Origin: Chryseobacterium indologenes
GTDB taxonomy: Bacteria > Bacteroidota > Bacteroidia > Flavobacteriales > Weeksellaceae
Length of the DNA: 64,000 nt
NCBI GenBank assembly: GCA_016025055.1
Contig: CP065590.1
Coordinates: 1,426,001 to 1,490,000 of the forward strand
Direction: 5' to 3'
This document shows, in pieces, positions 9,530 through 19,374 of the stretch. The notes beneath the pieces were generated by a model that saw nothing but the letters and a program-made list of their open reading frames with translations, was not told the DNA's origin and ran no database searches. The translations under genes and the position numbers were made by a program. Position 1 is the first letter of the stretch; the number at the start of each line of letters is the position of its first letter.

Positions 9530-10614
9530 TTAGTAGTTTTCTTCTTCTCCCTTCATTTTCTCTGCATTCTCTGCCATGATTACCGCGTCGATCATTTCAG
9601 AAATATCACCATTCATGTAAGCATCCAGATTATACATTGATTTGTTGATTCTGTGATCCGTTACTCTACCCTGAGGGTAGTTGTAGGTTTTGATCTTTGC
9701 AGAACGGTCTCCGGTAGAAACCATTGTCTTTCTTTGGGCTGCGATATCTCCCTGAACTTCCTGCAATTTGATATCGTATAACTTGGCACGAAGCATTTCC
9801 ATTGCCAATTCACGGTTAGCCAGCTGGGAACGAGCCTGCTGACAAACGACTACAAGCCCTGAAGGTTTGTGCGTAAGCTGAACTTTCGTTTCAACCTTGT
9901 TTACGTTCTGCCCACCGGCACCTCCTGAACGTGAAGTCTGCATTTCAATATCGGCAGGGTTGATCTCTACGTCTACTTCTTCAGCTTCCGGTAATACTGC
10001 AATTGTAATAGCAGAAGTGTGAACTCTTCCCTGAGATTCTGTTTCTGGTACACGTTGTACACGGTGAACTCCTGACTCGAACTTCATGATTCCGTACACT
10101 CCTTCTCCTTCCACTTTCATAATCAATTCTTTGTAGCCTTTTGCAGCTTCATTAGAATCGGTTACTTCATGTCTCCATCCTTTCGTTTTGAAATACATGG
10201 TATACATTCTGTAGATATCTTCTACGAAAATAGCAGCTTCATCACCTCCGGTTCCGGCACGTAATTCCACAATAACGTTTTTATCATCTGCAGGATCCTT
10301 AGGAATCAACAATACTTTAAGCTCTTCCTCTAACCCCGGGATCTTAGATTGAGCTTCCAGTTTTTCTTCTTTAGCCAGATCTACAAGGTCTCTGTCTGAA
10401 CCATCTGCAATGATTTCATCTGATTCTGCAATGGAATCCAAAGCTCCTTTATACTGATCATAAACCCTAACAATTTTTCCCAAATCACTATATTCTTTGT
10501 TCAAAGAAGAATATCTTTTTGGTCTGAAATAACATCAGGCTGTATAATAAGGTCTGCAACCTCATTATATCTTTGTTTTATAGCTTCTAATTTTGGAATT
10601 AATGATTTAGACAT
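9530..10614 (-). CDS. prfA: Peptide chain release factor 1 (frameshifted in this sequence)
   Basis: RF1 recognises UAA and UAG and triggers peptide release. The main part has the catalytic GGQ loop ([13 protein letters not shown]), [12 protein letters not shown] and the codon-recognition region; it is open from 9530 back to a TTG at 10504. The true N-terminus is in another frame: ATG 10614 gives [20 protein letters not shown] and then a premature stop. Adding one T to the run of five T at 10516-10520 joins both parts into 361 residues, the normal RF1 length. RF1 is essential, so a sequencing error is far likelier than a dead gene. The prfB-type programmed shift does not fit, because the direction is wrong. 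Confidence 0.9.
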
Positions 10615-10694
10615 TGTGGAAATTTTGTGGGTGCAAAGATAAGGATTATTAATTCAAAATTAAAGCATAATTTTTTGAGCATTAGGGGTAAAAT

Positions 10695-10738
10695 CATAAA
10701 AAGATGAACATAGAGATCTGTGTATTCATCATTTTATG
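10695..10738 (-). terminator. Probable terminator of the permease operon
   Basis: An imperfect long hairpin between the permease stop and prfA: AAAATGATGAA and AACA-type arms pair with TGTTCATCTTTTT on the reverse strand, ending in a T-rich tract. Confidence 0.45.
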
Positions 10739-10753
10739 TTTTCAGGACTCATT

Positions 10754-12052
10754 CTACACTCCTCCAGACAGTCTTCTGTCGATTAAGTACAGAATAATTC
10801 CTACCGCAATAATTCCGAGTCCAATCAGGCTTTCTTTAGGATTATGGATGAAAGTAAAATAAAGGATATACAAGCTGAAGAGTAAAAAAACCGTAGGAAA
10901 AATATAAAAAGTATTGGATTTAAATATTCTTCTGTGCTCTTTCTTCAGAAAAAAAACCGTTGAAATGGCAAGACTGGCAAACAACTGCAGAATAAATGCC
11001 GTGTATACAAAGATTTCTTTAAAACTTCCCGTTAGGATAATAACCGTGGCAATCACCGCATGGGCAAAAATAGCTCTCACCGGAATTCCTTTTTTATTGG
11101 ATGCTGAAAGAGGTTTCCATAGGTAAGTGCTTTTTGCAAAGGCCTGTGTCAATCTTGAACCTACCCAAAGATAACCACTGATGGTGGCGATAAGCTGTAG
11201 TGCAATAAAAATATTAACAATCTTCCCGAAACTGGTGCCCAGCATATTGACAGCTGCTTCCCCCATGACATCTTCTTTTCCGGCCAATTGACTTACCGGA
11301 GCATGTTTCAGCATAATGTAATTGACCAAGAGATAGCTGACCGTGACAAAAACAGTTCCTATAATCAGGGATTTTGGAAGGTTTTTCTGAACATCCTTAA
11401 TCTCTCCTGCAATATATGACGCCGAATTCCAGCCGGTATAAGAATAGGTTACAAAAACAAGAGAAGTAGCAAAAGCAGGAAGCATGATTTCATTTTTCCA
11501 GCTATCACTAAAATTTAAGCTGTTTCCTATTTCCGGTGATTCTGAAAGGCTCACCCCCACGATCACCAGAACAATAATGAAAGCTATTTTAATAAAAGTA
11601 AAAAAATTATGAAATCTGCTGGAGGTTTTTAAACTAAAAGACAAAGTAATCGCGACCAGAAAAATTGCAGCGATGGCAAATCCGTTTCCAAATGAATAGT
11701 CGAACACGGAAAGATATTTAGACATCGCGAGCGCAGCGAGTGCTACGGGTGAGGAAAATCCGATGATCAAAGAAATCCAGCTGATCAGATATCCGAACAG
11801 CGGATGGTAGGTTTCTTTAAGGTAAATAAAATCGCCACCGTTTCCTTTGAAATGAGATCCCAGTTCGGCATAGCAAAATGCACCGAATAAAGCCAGGATT
11901 CCTCCGATAATCCACAAGAGAAAAATGCTGTACGTGTTGGTAATATCCGATAACTGAAACCCAAGAGTGGTAAAAATACCGGTTCCGATCATGTTGGAAA
12001 CAACAATGGCTGCCGCTGTTTTCCAGCCGATCTGATGTGAAGCAGTGCTCAT
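10754..12052 (-). CDS. APC-family amino acid permease under SAM riboswitch control
   Basis: A 432-residue inner-membrane transporter of the amino acid/polyamine/organocation superfamily with about 12 membrane segments. The N-terminal family signature AAIVVSNMIGTGIFTTLGFQ is clear, followed by GAFCYAELGSHFKGNGGDF. ATG 12052 begins MSTASHQIGWKTAAA; longer readings extend into the receptor gene and lack support. It starts 7 bp after the TonB-dependent receptor gene, so the two are translated from one mRNA led by a SAM-I riboswitch. This suggests methionine or a methionine precursor as substrate; that is inference from context, as the fold does not tell the substrate. Confidence 0.88.
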   Translation of the reverse strand: MSTASHQIGWKTAAAIVVSNMIGTGIFTTLGFQLSDITNTYSIFLLWIIGGILALFGAFCYAELGSHFKGNGGDFIYLKETYHPLFGYLISWISLIIGFSSPVALAALAMSKYLSVFDYSFGNGFAIAAIFLVAITLSFSLKTSSRFHNFFTFIKIAFIIVLVIVGVSLSESPEIGNSLNFSDSWKNEIMLPAFATSLVFVTYSYTGWNSASYIAGEIKDVQKNLPKSLIIGTVFVTVSYLLVNYIMLKHAPVSQLAGKEDVMGEAAVNMLGTSFGKIVNIFIALQLIATISGYLWVGSRLTQAFAKSTYLWKPLSASNKKGIPVRAIFAHAVIATVIILTGSFKEIFVYTAFILQLFASLAISTVFFLKKEHRRIFKSNTFYIFPTVFLLFSLYILYFTFIHNPKESLIGLGIIAVGIILYLIDRRLSGGV

Positions 12053-12059
12053 GTAATGA

Positions 12060-14603
12060 TTAAAAGTTAAAATTAAGTCTTCCAAAGAAATAGCTTCCCA
12101 AAGTTCCCATTTGAACCGGAGCATATTTAAACACACCATAATAGGAATTTTCATATATCTGAAGGTCAGGAAAGACATCAAAAACGTTATTGGCTCCTAC
12201 AGTAAAATTGATATTTTTTGTAATATCATATCCTACACTAAAGTCTGTAATGATTTTGGGTGAAAATTCCTGAACGCCTCCAAAGGGGTAGCCATCTCTT
12301 ATCACTTTGCCAAAATAGGTATTTCTTATGAGAAAACTGAATTTCCCGATGCCATAGTTTAAGCCTAAAGATGCTTTGGTTTTAGGAGATAAGGATTCTA
12401 TAATATTGATTTGATCGGGCCCAAAAAATTCGTTTTGTGGAGTTCCGAGATTTTCCGGAAAATGGAAATCTGTAATTTTTGTTTCGGTATAGTTTCCGGC
12501 AAGGCTGATATTCAGGTTACCGCCTCCAAGCTTCCAGTCATAGGAAACGACCAAATCAAGTCCTTTGGTTTCGGTATCAACGGCATTGGTAAAAAACCTT
12601 CCGCTTTCCACTTCATTTCCTTTGCCTACAATATCAGGATCTGATAGTCTGGCATCGGTAATATTGCTTGTGATGACAATTCTGTCTTTCACTTTGATGA
12701 AATATCCATCTAGTGTAATAAACAATCCTTTAGCCGGTTTCAGGGTAAATCCCACACTTCCGTTTACAGATGTTTCCTGCTTTAATTGATCAAATCCGAT
12801 AACCTGGGCAGCTTTACTGTCATTATTAAAGATCCCTTTCGTCACAATTCCTGAACCGGAGGTAGAAATATCGGCATAGGAATTATTAAAGTACTGCTGC
12901 TGAAGAGAAGGTGCTCTGAAGCCTGTTCCTACAGCCGCTCTTAAAGCATAATTTTTTACAAATTCATAGCGGACTGCCAGCTTACCATTTAAAGAATTTC
13001 CAAAATCGGAATAGTTTTCAAATCTGGCAGCAGCATCAATATTCAGTTTTTTATTAAAATCATAGGATACATCAGCATACACCGCTGTAGAGTGCCTGTC
13101 TTTTTTCAATGCATTTTTAGGTGAAAAACCGATGAAAGACTGGGATCCTCCTGCTCCGATTACCGTTGAGCCTTGGGTTACAATATTTCCATTAGTGTCA
13201 TATTGTGCATAAGACGCCTCATCTCCCTGCCTTATCTGGTATTGCTCGAATCTGAATTCACCTCCAAAGGCAAGGTTAAAATGGTTAATGCTTTTAGAAA
13301 CATCAAGATTAATGGTATTCTGAAGAAATTCATGCGCCCCGGCATAAAAACGTGTAGGAGATTTTGCTCCCAGCGAAGCATTGTTGGTATTGCTGATATT
13401 GTAGTTGAAGGTATTACTTCCTAACGTATTACTCAGGTCAATCAACCAGTTATTTACGGCATATTTTGCACCCACGGCATAGGATACATCATAAATCTGA
13501 GATCCTACTACCGCCTGAAAACCATTGGGATAAAGCGACGGAACCACATTAAAAGTTTCACTTGGAAGCCTTCTGAAGCCATAGCCTTTTCCTTCTTTAA
13601 CACTAAAGCCTCCGAAAGAATATAATGTAAAATGATCACTAAAAGGATATTCAGCATTAAAAAACAGTTGTCCCTGTCTGATCTGTGCATCTCCGATCTG
13701 AAAATTGAAATCACTGCGTGACAATCCGTTTTTTGCGATTAAGGCATCATCATAAGCTCTTGAAATCTGACTTCCGGTCTCCGCAAAATCGTAGGCAAAA
13801 GAGTTGTTATAAACCCCTGTATCAACCGGACTAACATCAGGCAAAGAAATCCCATTAGCACTGATAGATCCATTAGTATTGACGATATTCAGGTTCGATT
13901 GATCATAAATAATCAGATCATGGTTCTGTGTTCTGGTTGTTTTCCCTCTGTGACTTAACTGCAGTGAAAGATTGATATAACCGTCCCTCTTTCCTAAAGA
14001 AGTTCCATAATTCGCTCCTGCCTGGTAAGTCTCCCCGTCATTCCTTCCACTTAAACCATAAGTAATACTGGCTGAAGCACCAGGATTTTTTTTCAGAATA
14101 ATATTGATTACTCCGGCAATGGCATCTGATCCATATTGCGCTGCGGCTCCATCTCTCAGAACTTCTATCCTATCGATGGCAATAACCGGAATGGTACTTA
14201 AATCTGTTCCCACTGACCCGTTTCCTACTGTATTCTGATAATTTACCAGAGATGTGGTATGTCTCCTTTTTCCATTCACCAATACCAGTACCTGGTCTGG
14301 TCCCATGCCTCTCAAAGTCACAGGGTCAATATGCTCCGTACCGTCCGAAGCAGATTGTCTTACTGAATTAAATGAAGGAATCAGATAATTCATCAAATCC
14401 TGAACGGTGATCTGTGGGGATGCTTTTTGTATTTTTTCAATACTGATCACATCTACCGGAATCGGTGTCTCCAGTTTCGTTCTTTTAAGATTACGGTTTC
14501 CAACGATAATGATATCTTCGATTTGTTTTCCTTTTTCCTCCTGCTCCTGGGCAGCGACTCCTATGGTCCCAAGCAGTAATACCGCGATGCTTAATTTTTT
14601 CAT
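12060..14603 (-). CDS. TonB-dependent outer-membrane receptor under SAM riboswitch control
   Basis: An 847-residue receptor that imports a ligand across the outer membrane using TonB energy. ATG 14603 gives the signal peptide MKKLSIAVLLLGTIGVAAQ; an in-frame TTG five codons earlier is less likely. The plug domain covers residues 30-170: EDIIIVGNRNLKRT, VTLRGMGPDQVLVLVNGKRR, IDRIEVLRDGAAAQYGSDAIAG and VINIILKK. The rest is the beta barrel, ending in the strand GSYFFGRLNFNF. There is no carboxypeptidase-like N-terminal domain and no SusD partner, so it is not a polysaccharide-utilisation receptor. The SAM-I leader and the co-transcribed permease point to methionine-related uptake. Confidence 0.93.
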   Translation of the reverse strand: MKKLSIAVLLLGTIGVAAQEQEEKGKQIEDIIIVGNRNLKRTKLETPIPVDVISIEKIQKASPQITVQDLMNYLIPSFNSVRQSASDGTEHIDPVTLRGMGPDQVLVLVNGKRRHTTSLVNYQNTVGNGSVGTDLSTIPVIAIDRIEVLRDGAAAQYGSDAIAGVINIILKKNPGASASITYGLSGRNDGETYQAGANYGTSLGKRDGYINLSLQLSHRGKTTRTQNHDLIIYDQSNLNIVNTNGSISANGISLPDVSPVDTGVYNNSFAYDFAETGSQISRAYDDALIAKNGLSRSDFNFQIGDAQIRQGQLFFNAEYPFSDHFTLYSFGGFSVKEGKGYGFRRLPSETFNVVPSLYPNGFQAVVGSQIYDVSYAVGAKYAVNNWLIDLSNTLGSNTFNYNISNTNNASLGAKSPTRFYAGAHEFLQNTINLDVSKSINHFNLAFGGEFRFEQYQIRQGDEASYAQYDTNGNIVTQGSTVIGAGGSQSFIGFSPKNALKKDRHSTAVYADVSYDFNKKLNIDAAARFENYSDFGNSLNGKLAVRYEFVKNYALRAAVGTGFRAPSLQQQYFNNSYADISTSGSGIVTKGIFNNDSKAAQVIGFDQLKQETSVNGSVGFTLKPAKGLFITLDGYFIKVKDRIVITSNITDARLSDPDIVGKGNEVESGRFFTNAVDTETKGLDLVVSYDWKLGGGNLNISLAGNYTETKITDFHFPENLGTPQNEFFGPDQINIIESLSPKTKASLGLNYGIGKFSFLIRNTYFGKVIRDGYPFGGVQEFSPKIITDFSVGYDITKNINFTVGANNVFDVFPDLQIYENSYYGVFKYAPVQMGTLGSYFFGRLNFNF

Positions 14604-14698
14604 CTTTGTTCTTGCCAATTAAATACTAACGTTCTGACGGAACCTTCCGCAGATACATAAGACTTCAAGAAATGGAATTCATATAAGAATATTGACTT

Positions 14699-14803
14699 CA
14701 CTTATCTCCCCCATCGGGTTGGAATTAGCACCTTTACACTTCTGGAACCGTGCAGGTTGCTAAGGTTTCATTGGGCCAAATCCCTCCACCTTTCTTGATA
14801 AAT
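14699..14803 (-). promoter_or_regulatory. SAM-I (S-box) riboswitch
   Basis: The reverse strand matches the SAM-I core: P1 (TTATC / GATAA), AAGAAAGGTGGAGGGATTTG, GCCCAATGAAACC, TTAGCAACC, a variable P3 arm and AAGGTGCTAATTCCAACC, closed by GGGGGAGATAAG. It senses S-adenosylmethionine. It lies about 95 nt upstream of the receptor start. A hairpin (CTG-GGAA / TTCC-CAG around 14630-14650) follows but has no T tract, so whether control acts on transcription or translation cannot be told. Confidence 0.95.
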
Positions 14804-14809
14804 CTAGTG

Positions 14810-14840
14810 CAAAAGTAGACTATTTTTTTCAATAGGCAAA
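14810..14840 (-). promoter_or_regulatory. Promoter of the SAM riboswitch operon
   Basis: Reverse strand: TTTG at 14840-14837, 19-nt spacer, TACTTTTG at 14817-14810. Transcription would begin right at the first riboswitch helix. Confidence 0.7.
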
Positions 14841-14923
14841 AAATGAAGTTTTCAGACTTCGTATATTTTGTATTCTTTCTTTAATTATATGCTAAGGTTC
14901 CTTTACTTTCTTTAATTGGAAAA

Positions 14924-14947
14924 AAGACCCATGAAAATATCATGAGC
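14924..14947 (-). terminator. Weak terminator after the T9SS cargo gene
   Basis: CTCATGA and TTCATGGG form an imperfect stem on the reverse strand, followed by TCTTTTTTCC. The rest of 14841-15026 shows nothing else. Confidence 0.4.
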
Positions 14948-15026
14948 CTTCTGATAAAGTAATTGTAATGAACTATATTTTAACCGAAGATCCGGCAAGA
15001 ATATTAATAGTGCTTGTTTGAGAATA

Positions 15027-16067
15027 TCATTCCTTTATGATTTTTTTAAAGACAGACTGCCCTCCTTTCAGCTTTAATTCCAGAATATACAATCCGTTAG
15101 GAAATGAAGACATATCAATTCGATGATCTGAAATTTTTATGTCTAATTTTTGTCCGGCAGCATTGACAGCACTTACATTTTCAATTGCTGTGTCGGTTTT
15201 TATGAGAAGAATTCCCTTTGTAGGATTGGGAGATACGCCTACTTGAATATTTTTTAATGGAGTATCTGAAGTACCTAAACCTGATACCGTTTTGATACAT
15301 CTTACTGAAGCTCCCTGCCCCCTGGGTCCTCCTGATGAAGGATTGGCAATAGTTGCTCCTATGTAAAGGTATTTTCCGCCGGATCCGGAAGTATCTGAGC
15401 TCCAGAAATATCCTCTTTGTCCCACAAACGTAAAATCCCCATTACCAGATCCCCTGTATCCTCCTGCCGGCAGTTTCAGATGACTGTTGTAAGCTGTAGC
15501 CGGGTTTGTGATGTTTGCGGCACTCACCAACGATGCCCACTCTGCCTGTAAAGGCATTCTCCAGTCAACCGCTATTGCCTTACAAGGGTCTACACCTATA
15601 AAATCGCTGGCATCTTCTTTAGATTTCCCACTCCACTCATCAGTAGCAGCGAAGCCTGACCACCAGGCAGGAGAGCCTGCAATATAGGATCCTGTTGTAA
15701 TACCTGACGGAGTATTGGGAGATGGCGGTGAAACAACAGGAGAATTTCTCAACTGGTGGCCATCATCCCATCTGCCCCACTGAAAAAGATCTCCGTAAGA
15801 ATCCTGATCCGTAGCTGATGTTGCCACCTTATCACTACCAAGATTCTGCTGAAGCCATATTTTCCCATCCTCGCCTCTTACGGTAGTATAGACAACCTGC
15901 TGCCCTCTATAGGTAAAGGTGACACACCCTAAGTCGCCACTGTTGCCTCCGGGATCGGTATTATTACAGTTTTGCGGCAGAGTCTGGGCATGCAAGACAT
16001 ATCCTGTGAAAGCGATGGATGCTCCGATGCCAATTTTTTTTAACACAAAAAATAAATTTTCAAGCAT
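15027..16067 (-). CDS. Fibrobacter-type paralogous-domain protein with T9SS sorting domain
   Basis: A 346-residue secreted protein. The N-terminal signal region ends at FTGYVLHAQ. The middle resembles the Fibrobacter succinogenes major paralogous domain: GKIWLQQNLG, SYGDLFQWGRWDDGHQ, DWRMPLQAEWASL, LPAGGYRG, GYFWSS and the closing GASVRCIK. Residues 270-346 are a type A T9SS sorting domain (VGVSPNPTKGILLI, FPNGLYILELK, SVFKKIIKE). It should be exported to the cell surface or medium; function unknown. It has its own -7 box at 16110-16117 (TACTTTTG). Confidence 0.85.
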   Translation of the reverse strand: MLENLFFVLKKIGIGASIAFTGYVLHAQTLPQNCNNTDPGGNSGDLGCVTFTYRGQQVVYTTVRGEDGKIWLQQNLGSDKVATSATDQDSYGDLFQWGRWDDGHQLRNSPVVSPPSPNTPSGITTGSYIAGSPAWWSGFAATDEWSGKSKEDASDFIGVDPCKAIAVDWRMPLQAEWASLVSAANITNPATAYNSHLKLPAGGYRGSGNGDFTFVGQRGYFWSSDTSGSGGKYLYIGATIANPSSGGPRGQGASVRCIKTVSGLGTSDTPLKNIQVGVSPNPTKGILLIKTDTAIENVSAVNAAGQKLDIKISDHRIDMSSFPNGLYILELKLKGGQSVFKKIIKE

Positions 16068-16109
16068 ATCTATTATTTTTATTTATTCTAAATTTAATTT
16101 AATTTTGCG

Positions 16110-16117
16110 CAAAAGTA
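16110..16117 (-). promoter_or_regulatory. -7 promoter box (TACTTTTG) of the T9SS cargo gene
   Basis: Reverse-strand TACTTTTG about 43 nt before ATG 16067. Confidence 0.45.
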
Positions 16118-16196
16118 CCGTACATTCTTGATCCGGAGGTTATCATTTTCAAATTTTAGTTATCCTGTCCGGAGTTTATCGATTACGGTTGTAAAA

Positions 16197-17067
16197 ATGG
16201 GTTGTATGAGAAACGGATTCGTATTTAAATCTAAGGATATGGAGATCATGATGAAGGAGGTGTCGGCGGTTGAAAATACTACCAAACCCTTTACCACTGA
16301 AAGTCAATCAGGTTTTAATTTGTTTTTCCTCCTCCATTCCAATATGAATCTAAAGGTTCATGAGGATAGCAGAGTATTTTTACTTAAGAAAAATCAATAC
16401 ATCCTGTACCATGAATCAGAAGAAAATACTACACTGATATGGCCGGAAGCAAAAGAAACTTTAAAATATTTTCATCTAAGACTCAGCTATCATCATATTA
16501 CCAACCTGATCAATCCTGCATCCAATAGAGAAGGGGCCGAAATCCTGGACAAAATGATCCATAATAAATTCATCTTTCTTCATAAAGGAACACCGCCGGA
16601 TATGACTGTTGAGATGCACATGATCATCAATGAGATGGTCCATTATTCTAAGGAAGGAATAGTGCAAAAATTATTTATGGAAGCTAAAGTTATTAAGCTT
16701 CTCATCCTGATTTTTGAGCAGTTCAGTGAAAAAAAAGGCAATGACCTCATCTTTTAAAACCCCTGAAATTGTTAAGAGATTTATTGACGAAAATTATCAC
16801 AGAAATATAAAAGCTGAAGAAATCGCAGAGCTGGTAGGAATCAGTCAGAACAGGATCAGAAAAGAATTTAAGACACAATATCATACGACTATGGTCCACT
16901 ATATTTCAGAATTACGCATGCTGAAAGCCAGGAAACTGATTACAGACAAAGAAATTATGATTAAAGAAATAGCTATAGAATGCGGGTATGAGTATCTTCA
17001 AAATTTTACCCGGGCATTTAAAAAGAAATTTGGGGTATCTCCGGAAAAACTCAGGAATAATACATAA
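16197..17067 (+). CDS. AraC-family transcriptional regulator (frameshifted in this sequence)
   Basis: A DNA-binding regulator. The N-terminal part, open from about 16197 (start uncertain; 16206 and 16239 are also possible) to 16757, looks like a ligand-sensing domain. The C-terminal part carries two helix-turn-helix units: IKAEEIAELVGISQNRIRKE and IKEIAIECGYEYLQNFTRAF, then KKKFGVSPEKLR, the AraC hallmark. The two parts are in different frames and meet at a run of eight A (16729-16736); with seven A the product is about 289 residues, normal for the family. This is probably a sequencing error. It diverges from the T9SS cargo gene, which could be its target. Confidence 0.85.
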
Positions 17068-17070
17068 GAA

Positions 17071-17100
17071 AAACCGCCTAAAAAAATTAAGCGGTTTTAT
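17071..17100. terminator. Terminator after the AraC gene
   Basis: AAACCGC pairs with GCGGTTT around an A-rich loop, followed by a short T-rich stretch. Confidence 0.65.
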
Positions 17101-17162
17101 ATATGTTGTTTTGCTTTGATATTACTTTTTCAGAATTCAGGTGAAAAAGCAATGACAGTCAA

Positions 17163-17447
17163 TTAATGATGATGTCCGTGATCGTGAATGAAAGGTCCGT
17201 TCCCTTTAGGCTGGTTATAAACAACCTCTACACCTTCTTGCTCTGTAATAAGCTTTCTTCTGATATCTTCAGGGTCGAAAGGCTTCACTTTTCCGAAGTA
17301 CTCTTTCAAACCTTCAGTCAGCCACATAGGGATAACTAATCCGAAGAACATAAAAATACACCAGAATCCTACTAAAAACATAGTAATGAAAAATACAGTC
17401 CAAAGGAACTGGTAGAACGGCCAAAATGCTGATAAAATCGTTATCAT
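17163..17447 (-). CDS. Small membrane protein with His-rich tail
   Basis: A 94-residue protein of unknown function. Residues 5-45 are hydrophobic and make one long or two short membrane segments (QFLWTVFFITMFLVGFWCIF). A charged cytoplasmic or periplasmic part follows and the end is HDHGHHH, which could bind metal ions. I chose ATG 17447 because an in-frame TTG at 17468 falls inside the -7 box at 17466-17473. The gene stands alone between the AraC and fumarase genes. Confidence 0.65.
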   Translation of the reverse strand: MITILSAFWPFYQFLWTVFFITMFLVGFWCIFMFFGLVIPMWLTEGLKEYFGKVKPFDPEDIRRKLITEQEGVEVVYNQPKGNGPFIHDHGHHH

Positions 17448-17465
17448 TCTCTTAAAGATTTTAGG

Positions 17466-17496
17466 CAAAAATAGAACTTTTTTCTTTTTTACACAA
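17466..17496 (-). promoter_or_regulatory. Promoter of the small membrane protein gene
   Basis: Reverse strand: TTG, a 20-nt A-rich spacer, TATTTTTG at 17473-17466. Confidence 0.55.
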
Positions 17497-17628
17497 AAGA
17501 TCAGGGTTCTATTTTCTTATTTATTTTTATTTTAAACTAATATTCAGACGATGAGAAAATAGATTGATAGATAATAGATCGTTTATCTGTCATCTTTTCG
17601 ACTATTATCTATCCGTCATTTTTATCTT

Positions 17629-19236
17629 TTAGTGGGCAAGATCTGCAAAGAAATCGTTTCCTTTATCGTCAGTTATAATGAATGCCGGGAAGTCTTTTAC
17701 TTCAATTTTTCTTACGGCTTCCATTCCTAATTCCGGGAAATCCACAACATCTACGGACACAATATTATCTTTTGCAAGGATTGCAGCCGGCCCTCCGATT
17801 GATCCAAGATAAAACCCGCCATATTTATGACAAGCATCAGTCACATCTTTACTTCTGTTTCCTTTTGCAAGCATGATCATGCTTCCTCCATTACTCTGGA
17901 ACTCATCCACATAGACATCCATTCTTCCGGCTGTCGTTGGTCCGAAACTTCCTGAAGCCATTCCTTCCGGTGTTTTTGCAGGTCCGGCATAATAGATCGG
18001 ATGATTTTTGAAATACTCCGGCATCGGTTTTCCGCTATCAAGGATTTCTTTAATCTTAGCATGCGCAATATCTCTTGCAACGATAAGGGTTCCGTTTAAT
18101 TTCAATCTTGTTTTGATCGGATATTTTGACAGCTCCGCCAGAATCTCAGGCATCGGCTTATTCAAATTGATTTCAACTGCTTCTTCAAGGTGTGGCGGAG
18201 TATCCGGTAAGAATCTCTTCGGATCCTGTTCCAGCTGCTCAAGGAAAATTCCTTCTTTTGTTATTTTACCTTTGATATTTCTATCTGCAGAACAGGAAAC
18301 ACCCATTCCTACAGGACAAGATGCAGCGTGACGCGGTAGTCTGATCACTCGCACATCGTGGGTAAGATATTTACCTCCGAACTGAGCACCAATGGCACTT
18401 TCCTGACAGATTTTCTGAACTTTAGCTTCCCATTCCAGGTCTCTGAACGCCTGTCCTGCTTCATTACCTTCTGTAGGAAGGTTATCATAGTATTTGGCGG
18501 AAGCTTTCTTTACAGCAGCAAGGTTTGCTTCTGCTGAGGTTCCACCGATTACCAAGGCCAGGTGATAAGGCGGACAAGCTGCTGTTCCAAGATCTGAAAT
18601 TTTGTCTTTGATGAATTCCTCAAGGGATTTTTCGTTCAATAACGATTTAGTCTTTTGATATAAAAAGGTTTTGTTGGCAGAACCTCCTCCTTTTGTCAGG
18701 AATAAAAATTCATAGTAATCTCCTTTTTTAGCATAGATATCAATCTGAGCCGGAAGGTTTGATCCTGAGTTTTTCTCTTCAAACATTGTTAAAGGAACGA
18801 CCTGAGAATATCTAAGGTTTCGTTTCTGATATGTATTGAAGATTCCACGGCTTAAAAATTCGCCATCATCTACTCCTGTATATACATTTTCACCTTTCTT
18901 TCCCATGACAATAGCAGTTCCTGTATCCTGGCAAGATGGAAGTGCTCCTTCAGCAGCTACTGCAGCATTTTGTAATAAGTTGTAGGCAACGAATCGGTCG
19001 TTATCGGTAGCTTCAGGATCATCAATAATTCTTCTAAGGCTTTCCAAGTGAGATGAGCGCAACATGAAAGATACGTCTGCCATAGCTTCTTCAGCTAATA
19101 ATTCCAATCCTTTCGGATCAACGGTTAAGATTTCTCTGTCACCCAGTTTTTCAACCTTTACATAATCTGATGTAAGCTTTTTATACACCGTATCATCTTT
19201 CTGAATTGGATACGGATCCTGATATCTAAAGTCCAT
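17629..19236 (-). CDS. Class I (Fe-S) fumarate hydratase
   Basis: Interconverts fumarate and malate in the TCA cycle with an oxygen-sensitive [4Fe-4S] cluster. The 535 residues fit the one-chain FumA/FumB type. Seen: [10 protein letters not shown] (about residue 100), [17 protein letters not shown] and [18 protein letters not shown] with cysteines suited to the cluster; the C-terminal beta domain holds [20 protein letters not shown] and [13 protein letters not shown]. It is divergent from the class II fumarase gene, with both promoters in the 138-bp gap, so the cell has two unrelated enzymes for one step. This pairing is usually read as iron-replete versus oxidative or low-iron use. Confidence 0.95.
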   Translation of the reverse strand: MDFRYQDPYPIQKDDTVYKKLTSDYVKVEKLGDREILTVDPKGLELLAEEAMADVSFMLRSSHLESLRRIIDDPEATDNDRFVAYNLLQNAAVAAEGALPSCQDTGTAIVMGKKGENVYTGVDDGEFLSRGIFNTYQKRNLRYSQVVPLTMFEEKNSGSNLPAQIDIYAKKGDYYEFLFLTKGGGSANKTFLYQKTKSLLNEKSLEEFIKDKISDLGTAACPPYHLALVIGGTSAEANLAAVKKASAKYYDNLPTEGNEAGQAFRDLEWEAKVQKICQESAIGAQFGGKYLTHDVRVIRLPRHAASCPVGMGVSCSADRNIKGKITKEGIFLEQLEQDPKRFLPDTPPHLEEAVEINLNKPMPEILAELSKYPIKTRLKLNGTLIVARDIAHAKIKEILDSGKPMPEYFKNHPIYYAGPAKTPEGMASGSFGPTTAGRMDVYVDEFQSNGGSMIMLAKGNRSKDVTDACHKYGGFYLGSIGGPAAILAKDNIVSVDVVDFPELGMEAVRKIEVKDFPAFIITDDKGNDFFADLAH

Positions 19237-19253
19237 TCAATTTTTTGTTTGTG

Positions 19254-19261
19254 CAAAAATA
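19254..19261 (-). promoter_or_regulatory. -7 promoter box of class I fumarase
   Basis: TATTTTTG on the reverse strand, 18 nt before ATG 19236. Confidence 0.5.
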
Positions 19262-19326
19262 CGGCTTCCATTAAAAAAATATGAGTAAAATCAGTCATTT
19301 CCATTGATATTTATAATGATTATAAA

Positions 19327-19357
19327 TTGCAAATTATTTCGTTTATCAGTAACTTTA
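19327..19357 (+). promoter_or_regulatory. Promoter of fumC
   Basis: TTG at 19327-19329, 20-nt spacer, TAACTTTA at 19350-19357 (one mismatch to TAnnTTTG). Confidence 0.45.
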
Positions 19358-19374
19358 TAAAAATTTCAACCACA

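Noticed and set aside
10505..10530. prfB-like programmed frameshift site (CTT TGA) in prfA
   Set aside because: The needed shift is not +1, no Shine-Dalgarno-like spacer is present, and nine other shifts of the same kind in the window point to sequencing errors.
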